DNA of 52,275 nucleotides from Mangrovihabitans endophyticus (GTDB taxonomy: Bacteria > Actinomycetota > Actinomycetes > Mycobacteriales > Micromonosporaceae), in the NCBI RefSeq assembly GCF_014646155.1, contig NZ_BMMX01000039.1, forward strand, positions 1 to 52,275, read 5' to 3'. Below are positions 16,351 through 24,538 of the stretch, one piece after another. The position numbers and the translations under genes are program-made. The notes beneath the pieces were generated by a model. That model did no database searches. It saw only the letters and a program-made list of their open reading frames with translations, and was not told the origin of the DNA. Positions within the stretch are counted from its first letter, which is position 1; each line of letters starts with the position of its first letter.

Positions 16351-16497
16351 GTGAGTTTGGATGAGGTGGAGTGGGCGATCCAGCGGCTCGCCGCTGCTGC
16401 GACGGTGCTGACGCTGGATCAGCGGCGGCGAATCGCGGACCTGCTGGCTCGGCCATCGCAGCTGCAGACAACTGCGTCTGTGCGGGGAGCACCGTGA
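16351..16497 (+). CDS. Small protein upstream of the second excisionase
   Basis: 48 residues from GTG, reading MSLDEVEWAIQRLAAAATVL, TLDQRRRIADLLA and a polar end. Its TGA overlaps the GTG of the next gene (GTGA), so the two form a coupled pair. Small Ala/Arg-rich helical proteins commonly precede the excisionase and integrase in actinobacterial ICEs. No function can be assigned. The start is supported by the overlap rather than by a strong ribosome binding site. Confidence 0.5.
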   Translation: MSLDEVEWAIQRLAAAATVLTLDQRRRIADLLARPSQLQTTASVRGAP

Positions 16498-16674
16498 ACG
16501 CGCTGGTGCTGACCGTCGAGGAGGCTGCCGAGTTACTGAAGGTTGGCCGGACCACAATCTACGATCTGATCAAGACCCGGAGCGCTGAACAGCATCATGA
16601 TCGGGCGGCTCCGACGCGTGCGCTACTGCGATGTCGTCGCGTACCTCGACGGAGTCGGGAGCCGTTTCGCCTGA
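16494..16674 (+). pseudogene. Second excisionase-type HTH gene, frameshifted
   Basis: From GTG at 16494: VNALVLTVEEAAELLKVGRT then TIYDLIKT, a MerR/Xis-like helix-turn-helix. Directly after IKT the normal continuation GALNSIMIGRLRRVRYCDVV then AYLDGVGSRFA-stop lies one frame over. Deleting one C in ACCCGG (about 16577) restores an intact 59-residue excisionase ending at 16674. An integrase would be expected next but is missing. A programmed frameshift is possible, but an ordinary +1 mutation is more likely. Confidence 0.75.
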
Positions 16675-16689
16675 GAGATCAGCGGCCTG

Positions 16690-16780
16690 CCCGGCTCGGC
16701 TGGCCTTGGTGTGGGTGTGGCCGACGACGGTATGGCGCAAGACAACTGCCCTCACTGTGGCGTAGTCCCGTGGGAGCCCT
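16690..16780 (+). pseudogene. Possible degenerate copy of the zinc-ribbon gene at 49353
   Basis: The stretch GGTATGGCGCAAGACAACTG plus CCCTCACTGTGGCG resembles the DNA encoding VWQDDSCPDCGG in the gene at 49353, including the preceding GTGGGTGTGGCC. Here an extra base shifts the frame and the downstream CxxC pairs are gone. It may be an inactive fragment left at the old end of the element. Short length keeps this tentative. Confidence 0.3.
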
Positions 16781-16829
16781 TAGTCGACAGCCGTGATTTG
16801 TTGATGATGGTTCGACCGGCTGTTTCGTC

Positions 16830-17231
16830 TTATGCGGCGACGAGTTCGATCTCGAAGCCGTCGGAGTTTTCGAGGTAGGCGGCGTGGTGGTCCGGGCCGC
16901 CGGCATACGGATGGCGGTCGGTGAACAACAGGGTCCAGTCGTGCTGGGGCGCTTGCTGGGTCAGGGCGTTGACGAGGTGGGTGCTTTCCACGTGGAAGGC
17001 GAGATGGTTGAGGCCGGGTCGGCGGCGGTCGTGGTCGGCTGCAGTCAGGTCGGGTGATTGCTCGACGACGATGTAGGTCGGGCCCAGTCGCCAGCTGCGT
17101 CCGGCGGTCCAGGATTGGAACAGGGTGTAGCCGAGCTCGGTTAACAGCCAGCCCCAGCTGAGGACGGCCCGGTCCAGGTCGGGCACCCAGATCTCGATGT
17201 GGTGGAGTGTGCCCGTGGTCGGACTGTTCAC
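16830..17231 (-). CDS. VOC (glyoxalase/bleomycin resistance) family protein
   Basis: 133 residues from GTG at 17231 with GAGAGGG upstream. LHHIEIWVPDLDRAVLSWGW is the first beta-alpha unit of a VOC fold. PGLNHLAFHV starts the second half and GFEIELVAA ends it, with metal-ligand-type His and Glu in the usual places (H in LHHIEI and NHLAFH, E in FEIEL). A single protein would be a two-module metal enzyme or drug-binding protein of unknown substrate. The start codon overlaps the stop of the IS256 remnant, so the original N-terminus may have been altered by that insertion. Confidence 0.8.
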   Translation of the reverse strand: MNSPTTGTLHHIEIWVPDLDRAVLSWGWLLTELGYTLFQSWTAGRSWRLGPTYIVVEQSPDLTAADHDRRRPGLNHLAFHVESTHLVNALTQQAPQHDWTLLFTDRHPYAGGPDHHAAYLENSDGFEIELVAA

Positions 17232-17905
17232 GCGGTGGCCCTCTCGATTCGTTTGACGAGTTTGCCACGTTCGGACCGGGCGCCGACGCGGACCAGAGCT
17301 ACCCAGTGCGCGACCGTGGTGCGGTGCCGGACAGCGGCGAGGCCCCACTCGATCGGATCGTGGTTCATCGATGTACCCCGATGCTCGGCGGGCCGTCGTA
17401 AAAGGGGCGAGACATGTGTCCGGGTCGTCGGTGCCCTTGCCGGACTTCGCTGCGCACGCGAGCTTGAACGCTGCTACCGCGCGGCGGGCTTGGTCGCGGT
17501 TCTCGGCACTCCAGGTCTTTCCGAGGGCTTCCTCGCCCCGGGGTGGGCAGGTTTCGGCTCCGGGCGTGTTCGCGGTCTTGTGGAACCAGCAGCGGTGCTT
17601 CGGGTGTCAGGGAAGGGCTTCGCGGAGCGCGTTCCAGAACCACAGCGTGCCGTTGCCGACGGCCAGGACTGGCGCTCGTCTGCCGCGGCGTTCGCAGTTG
17701 CCAAGTCCTGACGGTGAGCGCGGCGGGTGTCGTGCTGCCACTGCACGGTGAGCCCGGGGGGTGACCACTACGGACAGCCGGCGGTTGGTGGCGAGTAACT
17801 GCTGCAACGCTGGCACGAAATCGGACGACGAAGGCGGTGTGGGTGCAACACCGGCAGCACCCCGTTGATCTGTGGGGACTTGCGGCATCGGGCGGGCAGG
17901 ACCGC
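17228..17905 (-). mobile_element. Wrecked IS256-family transposase
   Basis: Fragments of an IS256 (Tnp_mut) transposase occur in order on the minus strand but in changing frames: SSSDFVPALQQLLATNRRLS, VQWQHDTRRAHRQDLA, RRGRRAPVLAVGNGTLWFWN with ALREALP and an in-frame stop, then HRCWFHKTAN, WSAENRDQARRAVAAFK, and finally AVRHRTTVAHWVALVRVGAR and SERGKLVKRIERATA with a TGA at 17228-17230. Most of the DDE core between the second and third fragments is deleted. The final TGA overlaps the VOC start codon. The element is dead. Confidence 0.75.
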
Positions 17906-18149
17906 CGAAGAGGGATCGTTTGCGTCAACGTGTCAACGGCGGTGCCGAAACTGATCACGTTGATTATGGTGATGCGCCCAACTGGGGTTCCGGACGAGGC
18001 GTGCGTGAGGTCCTCGGACGGTATTGAAATCGGGTGTTGCCTGCTGGGTGTATGGCTCTTGCTCGTCCGGGGTAACGGGTGGGCACGTTCGCGGGGGAGC
18101 ATGCTGCGTCGCGATCGCGGCGCGGTCCTCAGGTGGAGGTGAGGCGACG

Positions 18150-18332
18150 ATGGCGGGCAAGTTCGAGGTGTACACCGACAAGGCCAACAAGTTCCGGTTC
18201 CGGCTCAAGGCATCCAATGGGCAGATTGTGGCTTCCAGCGAGGCCTATGACACCAAGGCGGCGGCGAAGAACGGCTGCGAAGCAGTACAGCGGGCCGCTG
18301 ACGGCGCGGAGATCGTTGAGACCGAAAGCTGA
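18150..18332 (+). CDS. DUF1508 (YegP-like) small protein
   Basis: 60 residues with GGAGGTGAGGCG just upstream of the ATG. FEVYTDKANKFRFRLKASNG then QIVASSEAY and AAAKNGCEAVQ is the single 'YegP' repeat of the DUF1508 family, recognised by the F-x-x-Y-x-D-K-A/G ... F-R-F-R-L-K-A-x-N-G pattern. Such proteins are small and soluble, with no established function. It appears as a single gene. Confidence 0.85.
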   Translation: MAGKFEVYTDKANKFRFRLKASNGQIVASSEAYDTKAAAKNGCEAVQRAADGAEIVETES

Positions 18333-19315
18333 CCCGGACCTTGGCGTAGCCCGAACGAAGAAGATCGGCGCGACCAACGCGGAAGTGGGCCTTGGAGATA
18401 GTCCTGGCAGCTTCCGCGTTCGGCGCGTTTCCGCCCGGCAGACGTTTCCGTTCTGTCGACGGTGACCTGATCATGTGAGAAACCAAGAACGCGGAAGACC
18501 GTCGCGGCGGTGACGGAACACGGCACACAACCGGCAGCCCATCAACGAGCGGCCACCCAGCGGAACCTCTTGGAGGCAGCGCGTCGACGATCAGTCGAAC
18601 CGGATCCGGGTGCTCCCGCCCACGGTGATCGCGATGCAGTGTGTGGATGCGAACAGGCAGTCGCCGCGCTGGCGGCGATGCTCACCGCGAGGGTCTCGTG
18701 CACAATAGCTTGTGATCAATAGGCTCTGGTCATGTGGCCGCTGAGCTGCACAAACTCCAGCGGAAAGCCCACTTGGGGCGGTGGGGCCCCTGGAGAATCA
18801 GCGATGGCTACGTGAAGGCCTAGCTGCGGAGCTGCCGGGCCTGTCCGGAGCGGGTGGCCGACGTGTTGGGGTCGCCGCGGTCAGCGTCTGCTCCCAGGAG
18901 GTCTCCGGTCTGCTCGCGGGGGTCTGCCCGCGGCTGGTCGGCATCCCCGCCGACCGGATCCCACGATTCGTTCGCGTCCTCAACGGGTGCCGCTTGAGCC
19001 ATTGGCAGGCCGACGAGGACGTCGGCAGGCGAGGGCGGGCAGCCGGCACAGCACGGCGCTCTCGAATCGCTCCGGGGGAAGCGGTTCGAGAGCGCTGAAC
19101 CTCGACGTACGCCGACACGCTGCCCGCCTCGTGCGGGTGCCACCGCGTGTCCGCGGTGGACCGCCGCCCGGGCGGCTCACGACCGGGCTGATCGGTCTTG
19201 TCCTGCCCGGCCTGGACCTGGTCACCGGGTCGGCCCGCGACCCGGCCGGGACCCCGCGTCATCAGGCCGACCCCAGGCCGACTCACGCCACCCAACATCG
19301 CAGCTAGGAGCCCGC
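18333..19315. other. Gap before the replication-relaxation gene
   Basis: Nearly 1 kb without a recognisable gene. Frames on both strands are open but mutually contradictory, and none shows a family motif. The only definite structure is the inverted repeat at 19056-19095. Remains of a further insertion element are possible but not demonstrable. Confidence 0.5.
19056..19095. terminator. Strong hairpin, terminator-like
   Basis: GCGCTCTCGAATCGCT and AGCGGTTCGAGAGCGC pair over 16 positions with one G-T pair, around an eight-base loop. There is no U-run, as is usual for high-GC terminators. It lies about 220 bases upstream of the replication-relaxation gene and may insulate it. Confidence 0.55.
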
Positions 19316-20290
19316 ATGCCCGGCACCGGCCCAACCCGACGCTTCCCTGCAGGGGAAGTCTCCCGAGCGGGGACGCAGCCCCCTGCGTCGCCACCGACCG
19401 CGGACTGGGTCACCACCTCGCCCGGTTCCACCCTGATCGGCATCTCGCACCGCCTGCGCCCCCGCGACTACACCATCGCCTCCCTTCTGCATGAACACAC
19501 CACGCTCACCACCGACCAACTCGCCGCCATCTTGTTCACCAACCCCATCACCTGCCGGCACCGCCTCGGCGTGCTTCGCTCGATCGGATACCTCGACCGG
19601 TTCGTGCGCCGCAATCAGCCCGGGAGCTCCAACCTCGTCTGCTGGGTCGCCGGCGTGCTGTCGGCGCGCCTGGTCGCCCTGTCGACGGGGGAGACCCCGC
19701 TGCCGGCGAAGGCCTTACGGGAGCGGCAGGACCGCGTCTACGCCAGTCCCACCCTCGATCACCTCATCGGCACCAACTGGTTCGGTGTCCGTCTGCTGGC
19801 GCGCAGCCGCACGGACACCGGCGGCGCGTTGCTGCGCTGGTGGTCCGAACGCACCACGGTCCGGATGTTCGGCCGGCGCATCCACCCCGACGGGCACGGC
19901 GTCTGGAGTGACGGCACCCGGCAGGTCGGCTACTTCCTCGAGCTGGACCGGGGCACCGAATCGCTCAGTGTCGTCGTGGGCAAGCTCGGCTCCTACCGGC
20001 GGCTGCGCGCCGAAGGCGGCCCGGGTTATCCGGTCCTGTTCGCCTTGCCCAACCGCACCCGTGAGCAGAATCTGCACCGGCGGCTGGCTGAACGCAGCGA
20101 GCCGGGCGTCGTGGTCGCCACTACCTCACCGGAGTCCGGCAGCGATCCCGCGGGGGCGGTCTGGCGGCTGGTCGGCGACGGGCGTCACCGCCTTGCCCTG
20201 GCCGAGCTGCCGGCCGGCCACGGCCAGCCCGGCCCGCTCAACCCGGGAGCGCCGGCGGCGGATCAGCATCCCCTGTACCACCTGCGCTGA
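19316..20290 (+). CDS. Replication-relaxation family protein
   Basis: 324 residues. The RPRDYTIASLLHEHTTLTTD then QLAAILFTNPITCRHRLGVL segment (about residues 43-83) is the winged helix that starts Replic_Relax proteins. It is followed by the conserved LDHLIGTNWFGVRLLARSR and a nuclease-like half with GYFLELDRGTESLSVV and VLFALPNRTREQNLHRRL. Members come from actinobacterial plasmids and ICEs and are linked to replication or relaxation of the element. No classical relaxase is in the window, so this is the best candidate to act on the origin of transfer, and the inverted repeat at 20523-20636 is adjacent. AGGAG precedes the ATG. Confidence 0.82.
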   Translation: MPGTGPTRRFPAGEVSRAGTQPPASPPTADWVTTSPGSTLIGISHRLRPRDYTIASLLHEHTTLTTDQLAAILFTNPITCRHRLGVLRSIGYLDRFVRRNQPGSSNLVCWVAGVLSARLVALSTGETPLPAKALRERQDRVYASPTLDHLIGTNWFGVRLLARSRTDTGGALLRWWSERTTVRMFGRRIHPDGHGVWSDGTRQVGYFLELDRGTESLSVVVGKLGSYRRLRAEGGPGYPVLFALPNRTREQNLHRRLAERSEPGVVVATTSPESGSDPAGAVWRLVGDGRHRLALAELPAGHGQPGPLNPGAPAADQHPLYHLR

Positions 20291-20941
20291 GCCCGCCGGC
20301 CGCCGCGGGCCCGGTCACCCGGGTCGCGTGCGGCGTTCCCCGCCGCGGCCCTGACCGTTGTGCGGGCCACGGCGGCGACGTCGGTCCCGCCCGGCCGCGT
20401 CTGCGTCGCCACCGGTTGCCTGCCGCCGGCTTCTGCGGCCCGCTCCACCCCGGACCGTCGGCGCCCGGCGAACACCGGCTGTGTTCCCTGAGGTAGCCGG
20501 CCTCGGCGGCGCTGCTGGCGGATCACCCAACAGCGGCCGGCCGCCCCACAGCATCACCGCCTCACGCGGGCCTCGTTCCGACGGTGCGGCACACACCGGC
20601 CGGCCGTGATCGGTGCGCGGGCTGGCTGTTGGGTGAGGCCGGTACGGTGAAGCCTTCTCCATCGAGAAACCCCCGTGCATCACCCGGGCCCGGCGCCCAC
20701 GACCGCGGTCGCACCCGCCCACCCGCCCTCGAAGGGCCGGTCGGCCTGCACCGCCCGTGGCATTCGCCGCACCCACCGGTCCACCACGGCGCTGGTTCCC
20801 GCGCCCCGCGCGCCGCTCTGCGGCGCCGCCCGCCGCTGCTCGGCGGTTCGTGCCTTGTTATCGCGCATCCTGCCCGGCTGTCTGGGCGAGCCGTCTGTAG
20901 GCGTGCCCGACACGCAGTCTATCCACTGTGGAGGTTCGGTT
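20291..20941. other. Non-coding region after the replication-relaxation gene
   Basis: 650 bases of very GC-rich DNA without a credible gene. It contains the long inverted repeat at 20523-20636, described as a possible oriT, and the leader of the gene at 20942. Its position beside the replication-relaxation gene is where a cis-acting transfer or replication site would be expected. Confidence 0.5.
20523..20636. other. Candidate origin of transfer: nested inverted repeats
   Basis: TCACCCAACAGC (20523-20534) and GCTGTTGGGTGA (20625-20636) are perfect 12-base inverted repeats 90 bases apart. Just inside each arm lies a CGGCCGGCCG palindrome. The arms contain the ACCCAAC core also repeated at 5023-5115. 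Such nested symmetry beside a replication-relaxation gene fits an oriT or ori. No nick site can be named. Confidence 0.4.
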
Positions 20942-21607
20942 GTGTCTGAGAGTTCTGTCCTGACCGTCTGCCTGCCGACGGCCACCCCCGCCGATCAGAT
21001 CGGCGCTGCCGCGGCGGCCCTGCTGGCCACCCACGGCATCACCGACGCACGTCTCGCGAGCGGGCATTTCCTCACCCGTACGCGGTGGCGTGCCGGCCGA
21101 CTGCTGCAGCCGGGCGCCGGCGTCGCGGCGGGCGGGCCGATCGGCCTGCTGGATCTTGCGCGGATGCGCGCCGGTCTGCAGCAGCGGTACGGCGACCGCT
21201 GGCAGATCTGGCAGCAGGTCGTCGCCGGTTCCCCGGCCGCGCGCCCGTGGTGGCATTTCTACGACCGCTACGCGGCTGATCCGGACACCTACACCTGGGA
21301 GCATGCCCGGCACGGTTTCGCCAGCCAGCCGCGGGTGGCCCGGATGCTCACCTACAACGCTCACCCGTGCCGGCAGACGGATCTGCCCACCGAGCACCTG
21401 GACGCGTTCGATGCTGGCCTGCAGGCCTATGCCACCTACGGGTGGCTGCAGGCCGTGCCGGGCGGGCGGATGCTGACGCTCGACGGCCGGCTGCTGGGTC
21501 CGGGCAGCAGCCGCTACAGCGTTCACCTGGAGTTTTTGGGCCAGGCCAACGTGCACCTGCAAACCCTCGCCGCCGGCGGTGTGCTGGCCGCCTTCACCAC
21601 CGGCTAA
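20942..21607 (+). CDS. ICE protein of unknown function
   Basis: 221 residues from GTG with GGAGG upstream. Earlier in-frame starts lie in non-coding-like sequence. No signal peptide, membrane helix or known motif. The middle is rich in aromatic residues (WQIWQQVV, PWWHFYDRYAADPDTYTWEH) and the C-terminus ends in beta-like segments (RYSVHLEFLGQANVHLQTL). It is followed by a clear terminator, so it ends a transcription unit. Its place after the replication-relaxation gene suggests an accessory ICE role. Confidence 0.65.
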   Translation: MSESSVLTVCLPTATPADQIGAAAAALLATHGITDARLASGHFLTRTRWRAGRLLQPGAGVAAGGPIGLLDLARMRAGLQQRYGDRWQIWQQVVAGSPAARPWWHFYDRYAADPDTYTWEHARHGFASQPRVARMLTYNAHPCRQTDLPTEHLDAFDAGLQAYATYGWLQAVPGGRMLTLDGRLLGPGSSRYSVHLEFLGQANVHLQTLAAGGVLAAFTTG

Positions 21608-21628
21608 ACCTCCACTGTTGCGCCAGGA

Positions 21629-21660
21629 AAGGCCGGTCATCGCCTGCGATGACCGGCCTT
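21629..21660 (+). terminator. Perfect 14-bp stem-loop terminator
   Basis: AAGGCCGGTCATCG, loop CCTG, CGATGACCGGCCTT: a perfect 14-base-pair stem 21 bases after the stop of the preceding gene. It is followed a little later by CTGATTTTTCG. This is the clearest intrinsic-type terminator in the window. Confidence 0.85.
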
Positions 21661-21703
21661 GCCGGCATGCCCTGATTTTTCGACCGGAAGGAGAACCGAT
21701 GTG

Positions 21704-22279
21704 ATGTCGTCAATCGCCTTTGCCGTGCCCGGCCTGCGCACGCTTGCCGCCGGTTTGCTGCTGCTGGCCGCTGCCGTGGTGCTGCAGGGCGCCGGGCTGG
21801 TCGCCGCGCCCGGTCACCGGGCGGGGAGCCTGTGGTGGCAGGCGGGCAGCCTCGCGCTGGCGGGCGTCGGCACGCTGACTGTGCTCGGCGGGCTGCTGCA
21901 CACCCGTATCCGGGTGCGGGAGCTGGTGCAGCGGCTGGAACAGCCGATCGTCGTGGCCGTCGTCGAATGGCAGTCCGACCGCGGCGAAGACCCCGCCGTG
22001 GTGGTCGGCGACAGCGTGCCGGGCGTGCAGCGGCCGGTCGCCGCGCTGCTGGCCCGGCTGGCCGGCGACGGCGCCCTCAACTACGTCGACGACGCCTGGG
22101 TGGCCGAGCACCCGCGGCCCGACCTCGGCGACCCGGCCGCGGTCGCGGAGTACCTCGACGCGGTGCGCGAGCAGACCACCGACGCGTGGGTCACCCTCTA
22201 CGGCCCCGTCGGCAGCCGTGCGCCCGGCGCGTTCCTGCTGACCTACCACGACGTGCGCGCCGACCGCCCGGACAAGTAA
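21704..22279 (+). CDS. Membrane protein of unknown function
   Basis: 191 residues. AAGGAG stands upstream; GTG at 21701 is an equally possible start. Two membrane helices at about residues 10-33 and 45-66 are followed by a soluble C-terminal domain (QPIVVAVVEWQSDRGEDPAV to RAPGAFLLTYHDVRADRPDK), probably cytoplasmic. The layout suggests a membrane-anchored accessory subunit. No family recognised. It follows a terminator and so probably has its own promoter. Confidence 0.65.
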   Translation: MSSIAFAVPGLRTLAAGLLLLAAAVVLQGAGLVAAPGHRAGSLWWQAGSLALAGVGTLTVLGGLLHTRIRVRELVQRLEQPIVVAVVEWQSDRGEDPAVVVGDSVPGVQRPVAALLARLAGDGALNYVDDAWVAEHPRPDLGDPAAVAEYLDAVREQTTDAWVTLYGPVGSRAPGAFLLTYHDVRADRPDK

Positions 22280-22461
22280 GCCTGGCGCCCTCGGCGCGCA
22301 GCCGGGCTGAGGGCCCTGCCACCCGCATTTCCTCGTTGTGAGCCCCGTCCCCGGGGCGGCCGGACACGGCCAGCCTGCCGCACCGGCCCCGGGGTCACCG
22401 GGGTGGTGTGCGCGCGGCCGGCGGTCCCGGCCCCTCCCCGGGGCAGACCGAAAGGACAGCC

Positions 22462-23796
22462 ATGTTCGAACCGTCCACACCCCTGTCCACCCTGCTGGCC
22501 CGGGCCGCCGGGCAGCAGCCCGCGGCCCTGCAGGCGGCCCTGGACCGCGTCAGCGAGTTCCCCAGCCCGGCGCAGGCCCAGCTGACCGGTCTGCTGCTCG
22601 ACCCGGCGGGCCGGCAGTTCACCGAGGAGTTCCTCGACAGCTGGTGGGCCGACGCCGGGCGGCGCCAGCGCCTGCTGCAGACCGCGAGCCCGGACCGGGA
22701 GGTGATCATCGGGTCGGGGGTGCACGCCGCCGTGTACGCGGCGGTGCGGGTCCAGCGCGGGTTCGCCAAGCCTTTGGTGCTCGAGCGCGGCACCCGGGTC
22801 GGGGGCACGTTCGCCCTGACCGGCCGTCCGGCGTTCTACCTCAACTCGCGGAACCGTCGCGGTGTCAGCGGGATCGCCGGCGACCAGGGCGCCGACCTCA
22901 ACTACCTGCCCGGCGCGCCGGTGCAGGCCGCGGACCTGTCCATGCGCGAGTACCAGCCGAACACCGACCTGGGCCTGGCCGTGCGCCTCGCGCTGGCGCA
23001 GTACGCCGACGTGGTCACCGAGGCCGAGGTCGCCGGGGTCGACGAGGACGGCCTGGGGGTGCAGCTGGACATCGCAGGGGCGGATCCGGTGTTCGCCGGG
23101 CGGGTCATCGACGCCCGCGGGCTGGGCGATCCCCGCGACCAGCAGTGGGCCGACGGCGTCACGATCTGCACGTTCGAGCAGTTCATGCGCCGCATGGCCG
23201 GTGTCTGGCCGCTGCGCGGCGTGCGGCGCGTCGCGGTGATCGGCGGCGGTGATTGCGGCAAGTGCGCCGTCGAGTCGTGCCTGGGCCTGGCCCCGCCACC
23301 GGTGGCGGGCCTGGATCGGGTCGAGCAGGTCGACTGGTATGCCCCCGGCCTGCCGGATCGGTGCAAGCCGTGGCGCCGTGAGGTCCGCGGCCGTTACCAG
23401 AGCATCGGCCGCTACCTGCGGCCCGACCGGCGCGGGACGCGCCGGCTGATGGTGCTGCCGCGCGCAAGTCGGCCGGTCGGCCTGCCCGGCCAGGGTCTGG
23501 TCGACGGGCGCGGCTACGACCTGGTCGTGGTGTGCACCGGGTATGCCGAGCGGCGTCTGCCCGGGCTCGGCTTCGAGGACTTCACCCCGTACGCGATCCC
23601 GGGCGGCCCGGTCGTGGCCGCCGCGCACGACGAACTGCCGGTGTGGCGGGTCGGCCCGCACGCCCGGCTGGGGTTCTGCGGCCGGGAGTACCGCGACGGG
23701 CTGGCCGACAACCCCGGTAACGCCGTGGCTGTGTTCCGCACCGTGCCCAACACCGCTGCGCTCGCGGCGACCCTGACGGCCCCGCCGAGCTTCTGA
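22462..23796 (+). CDS. FAD/NAD(P)-dependent oxidoreductase-like flavoprotein
   Basis: 444 residues from ATG with AAAGGA upstream. After about 75 helical residues comes an FAD-binding Rossmann start, REVIIGSGVHAAVYAAVRVQ (GSG at 84-86), with LVLERGTRVGGTFALTG as the conserved second strand. A second nucleotide-binding motif RVAVIGGGDCGKCAVES lies near residue 256 and the late motif VVVCTGY near 352. This two-dinucleotide-domain plan is that of flavin monooxygenases and pyridine nucleotide-disulfide reductases. The substrate is unknown. It lies among ICE genes rather than a metabolic operon. Confidence 0.75.
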   Translation: MFEPSTPLSTLLARAAGQQPAALQAALDRVSEFPSPAQAQLTGLLLDPAGRQFTEEFLDSWWADAGRRQRLLQTASPDREVIIGSGVHAAVYAAVRVQRGFAKPLVLERGTRVGGTFALTGRPAFYLNSRNRRGVSGIAGDQGADLNYLPGAPVQAADLSMREYQPNTDLGLAVRLALAQYADVVTEAEVAGVDEDGLGVQLDIAGADPVFAGRVIDARGLGDPRDQQWADGVTICTFEQFMRRMAGVWPLRGVRRVAVIGGGDCGKCAVESCLGLAPPPVAGLDRVEQVDWYAPGLPDRCKPWRREVRGRYQSIGRYLRPDRRGTRRLMVLPRASRPVGLPGQGLVDGRGYDLVVVCTGYAERRLPGLGFEDFTPYAIPGGPVVAAAHDELPVWRVGPHARLGFCGREYRDGLADNPGNAVAVFRTVPNTAALAATLTAPPSF

Positions 23797-23869
23797 CCGG
23801 GCCGCGAACCCCCCCCCGGGCCCTGCGCTGCCGCCAGGCCCGGTGCCCGGCCCACGAACCAGCCCTTCG

Positions 23870-23895
23870 GCGGGCACGGCCGCGGCCGTGCCCGC
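23870..23895. promoter_or_regulatory. Perfect 26-base palindrome in a leader
   Basis: Arms GCGGGCACGGCCG and CGGCCGTGCCCGC are directly joined, giving a perfect 26-base palindrome 30 bases upstream of the GTG at 23925. It could be a hairpin terminator for the flavoprotein gene or an operator or leader structure for the three-gene unit that follows. Confidence 0.6.
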
Positions 23896-23924
23896 TCCAC
23901 TCGTTTTCGCCTTGGAGGCTTTAC

Positions 23925-24089
23925 GTGACAATCCACGACACGGTCACCGTGTACGACTCGTCCCACCTGATCGACGCCGGCGCCGGCCACCGGTGCCCGC
24001 ACGGCGGTGCCGCCGTCTTGCGCCCGGACGGCGACCGCCGTGCCCGGGTCCGGCCGCCGCAGGTCCCCACCCGGGAGCCGCTCCGATGA
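23925..24089 (+). CDS. Small ICE protein, first of a coupled trio
   Basis: 54 residues from GTG with TTGGAGG seven bases upstream. The product, MTIHDTVTVYDSSHLIDAGA followed by a Cys/His-containing GHRCPHGGAA and an Arg/Pro-rich tail, has no recognised family. Its stop overlaps the ATG of the next gene (ATGA), which supports it as a real gene that couples translation to the following two. It could be a mere leader peptide. Confidence 0.55.
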   Translation: MTIHDTVTVYDSSHLIDAGAGHRCPHGGAAVLRPDGDRRARVRPPQVPTREPLR

Positions 24090-24538
24090 TCACGCTGGTG
24101 TTCCCGCTGCCCGAGGTTCTGCTGCTGGCCGAGCACGCGCTGGCCGCGAGCACCCGGGCCGCGTCGATGCGTGAGGTGCTCACCGGTACGACGCCCCGGC
24201 CGGCGTTGTGGCTGGTCGGCGATCAGGGCCTGTTCCTGATGTCCAACGGCCTGAGCAGCCCGGCCGGCGACAACGACAACGTTGTGGAGCTGCCCGTGGT
24301 GTACGCGCGCGGCTACCGGACGCCGGCGGCGTGGCGGGCGGTCGCCGGCCGGCTCGGCCGCGGCAGCCAGATCCGCGTCGTGCTGGCGCTGCTGGAGGCG
24401 GCGCCCGAGCGGCCGGGCCTGCACCGCGCCCTGCTGGCCGGCGTCGCCGCCGGCGTCGCCGATGTCGTCATCGACCTCGATGCCCGGCAGCTGCGCTGGC
24501 GCCTGCCGGGCGACCCCAGCCCGGAGGTGACGCGATGA
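24086..24538 (+). CDS. ICE protein of unknown function, second of the trio
   Basis: 150 residues, overlapping both neighbours by four bases. No signal peptide or strong membrane segment. It begins MITLVFPLPEVLLLAEHALA and ends DVVIDLDARQLRWRLPG, an alpha/beta-like composition without a known motif. The tight overlaps show that it is expressed with its neighbours. Confidence 0.65.
   Translation: MITLVFPLPEVLLLAEHALAASTRAASMREVLTGTTPRPALWLVGDQGLFLMSNGLSSPAGDNDNVVELPVVYARGYRTPAAWRAVAGRLGRGSQIRVVLALLEAAPERPGLHRALLAGVAAGVADVVIDLDARQLRWRLPGDPSPEVTR

Noticed and set aside
18510..18722. A 70-codon plus-strand frame in the gap before the replication-relaxation gene
   Set aside because: No family motif, no convincing ribosome binding site and conflicting frames on the other strand.
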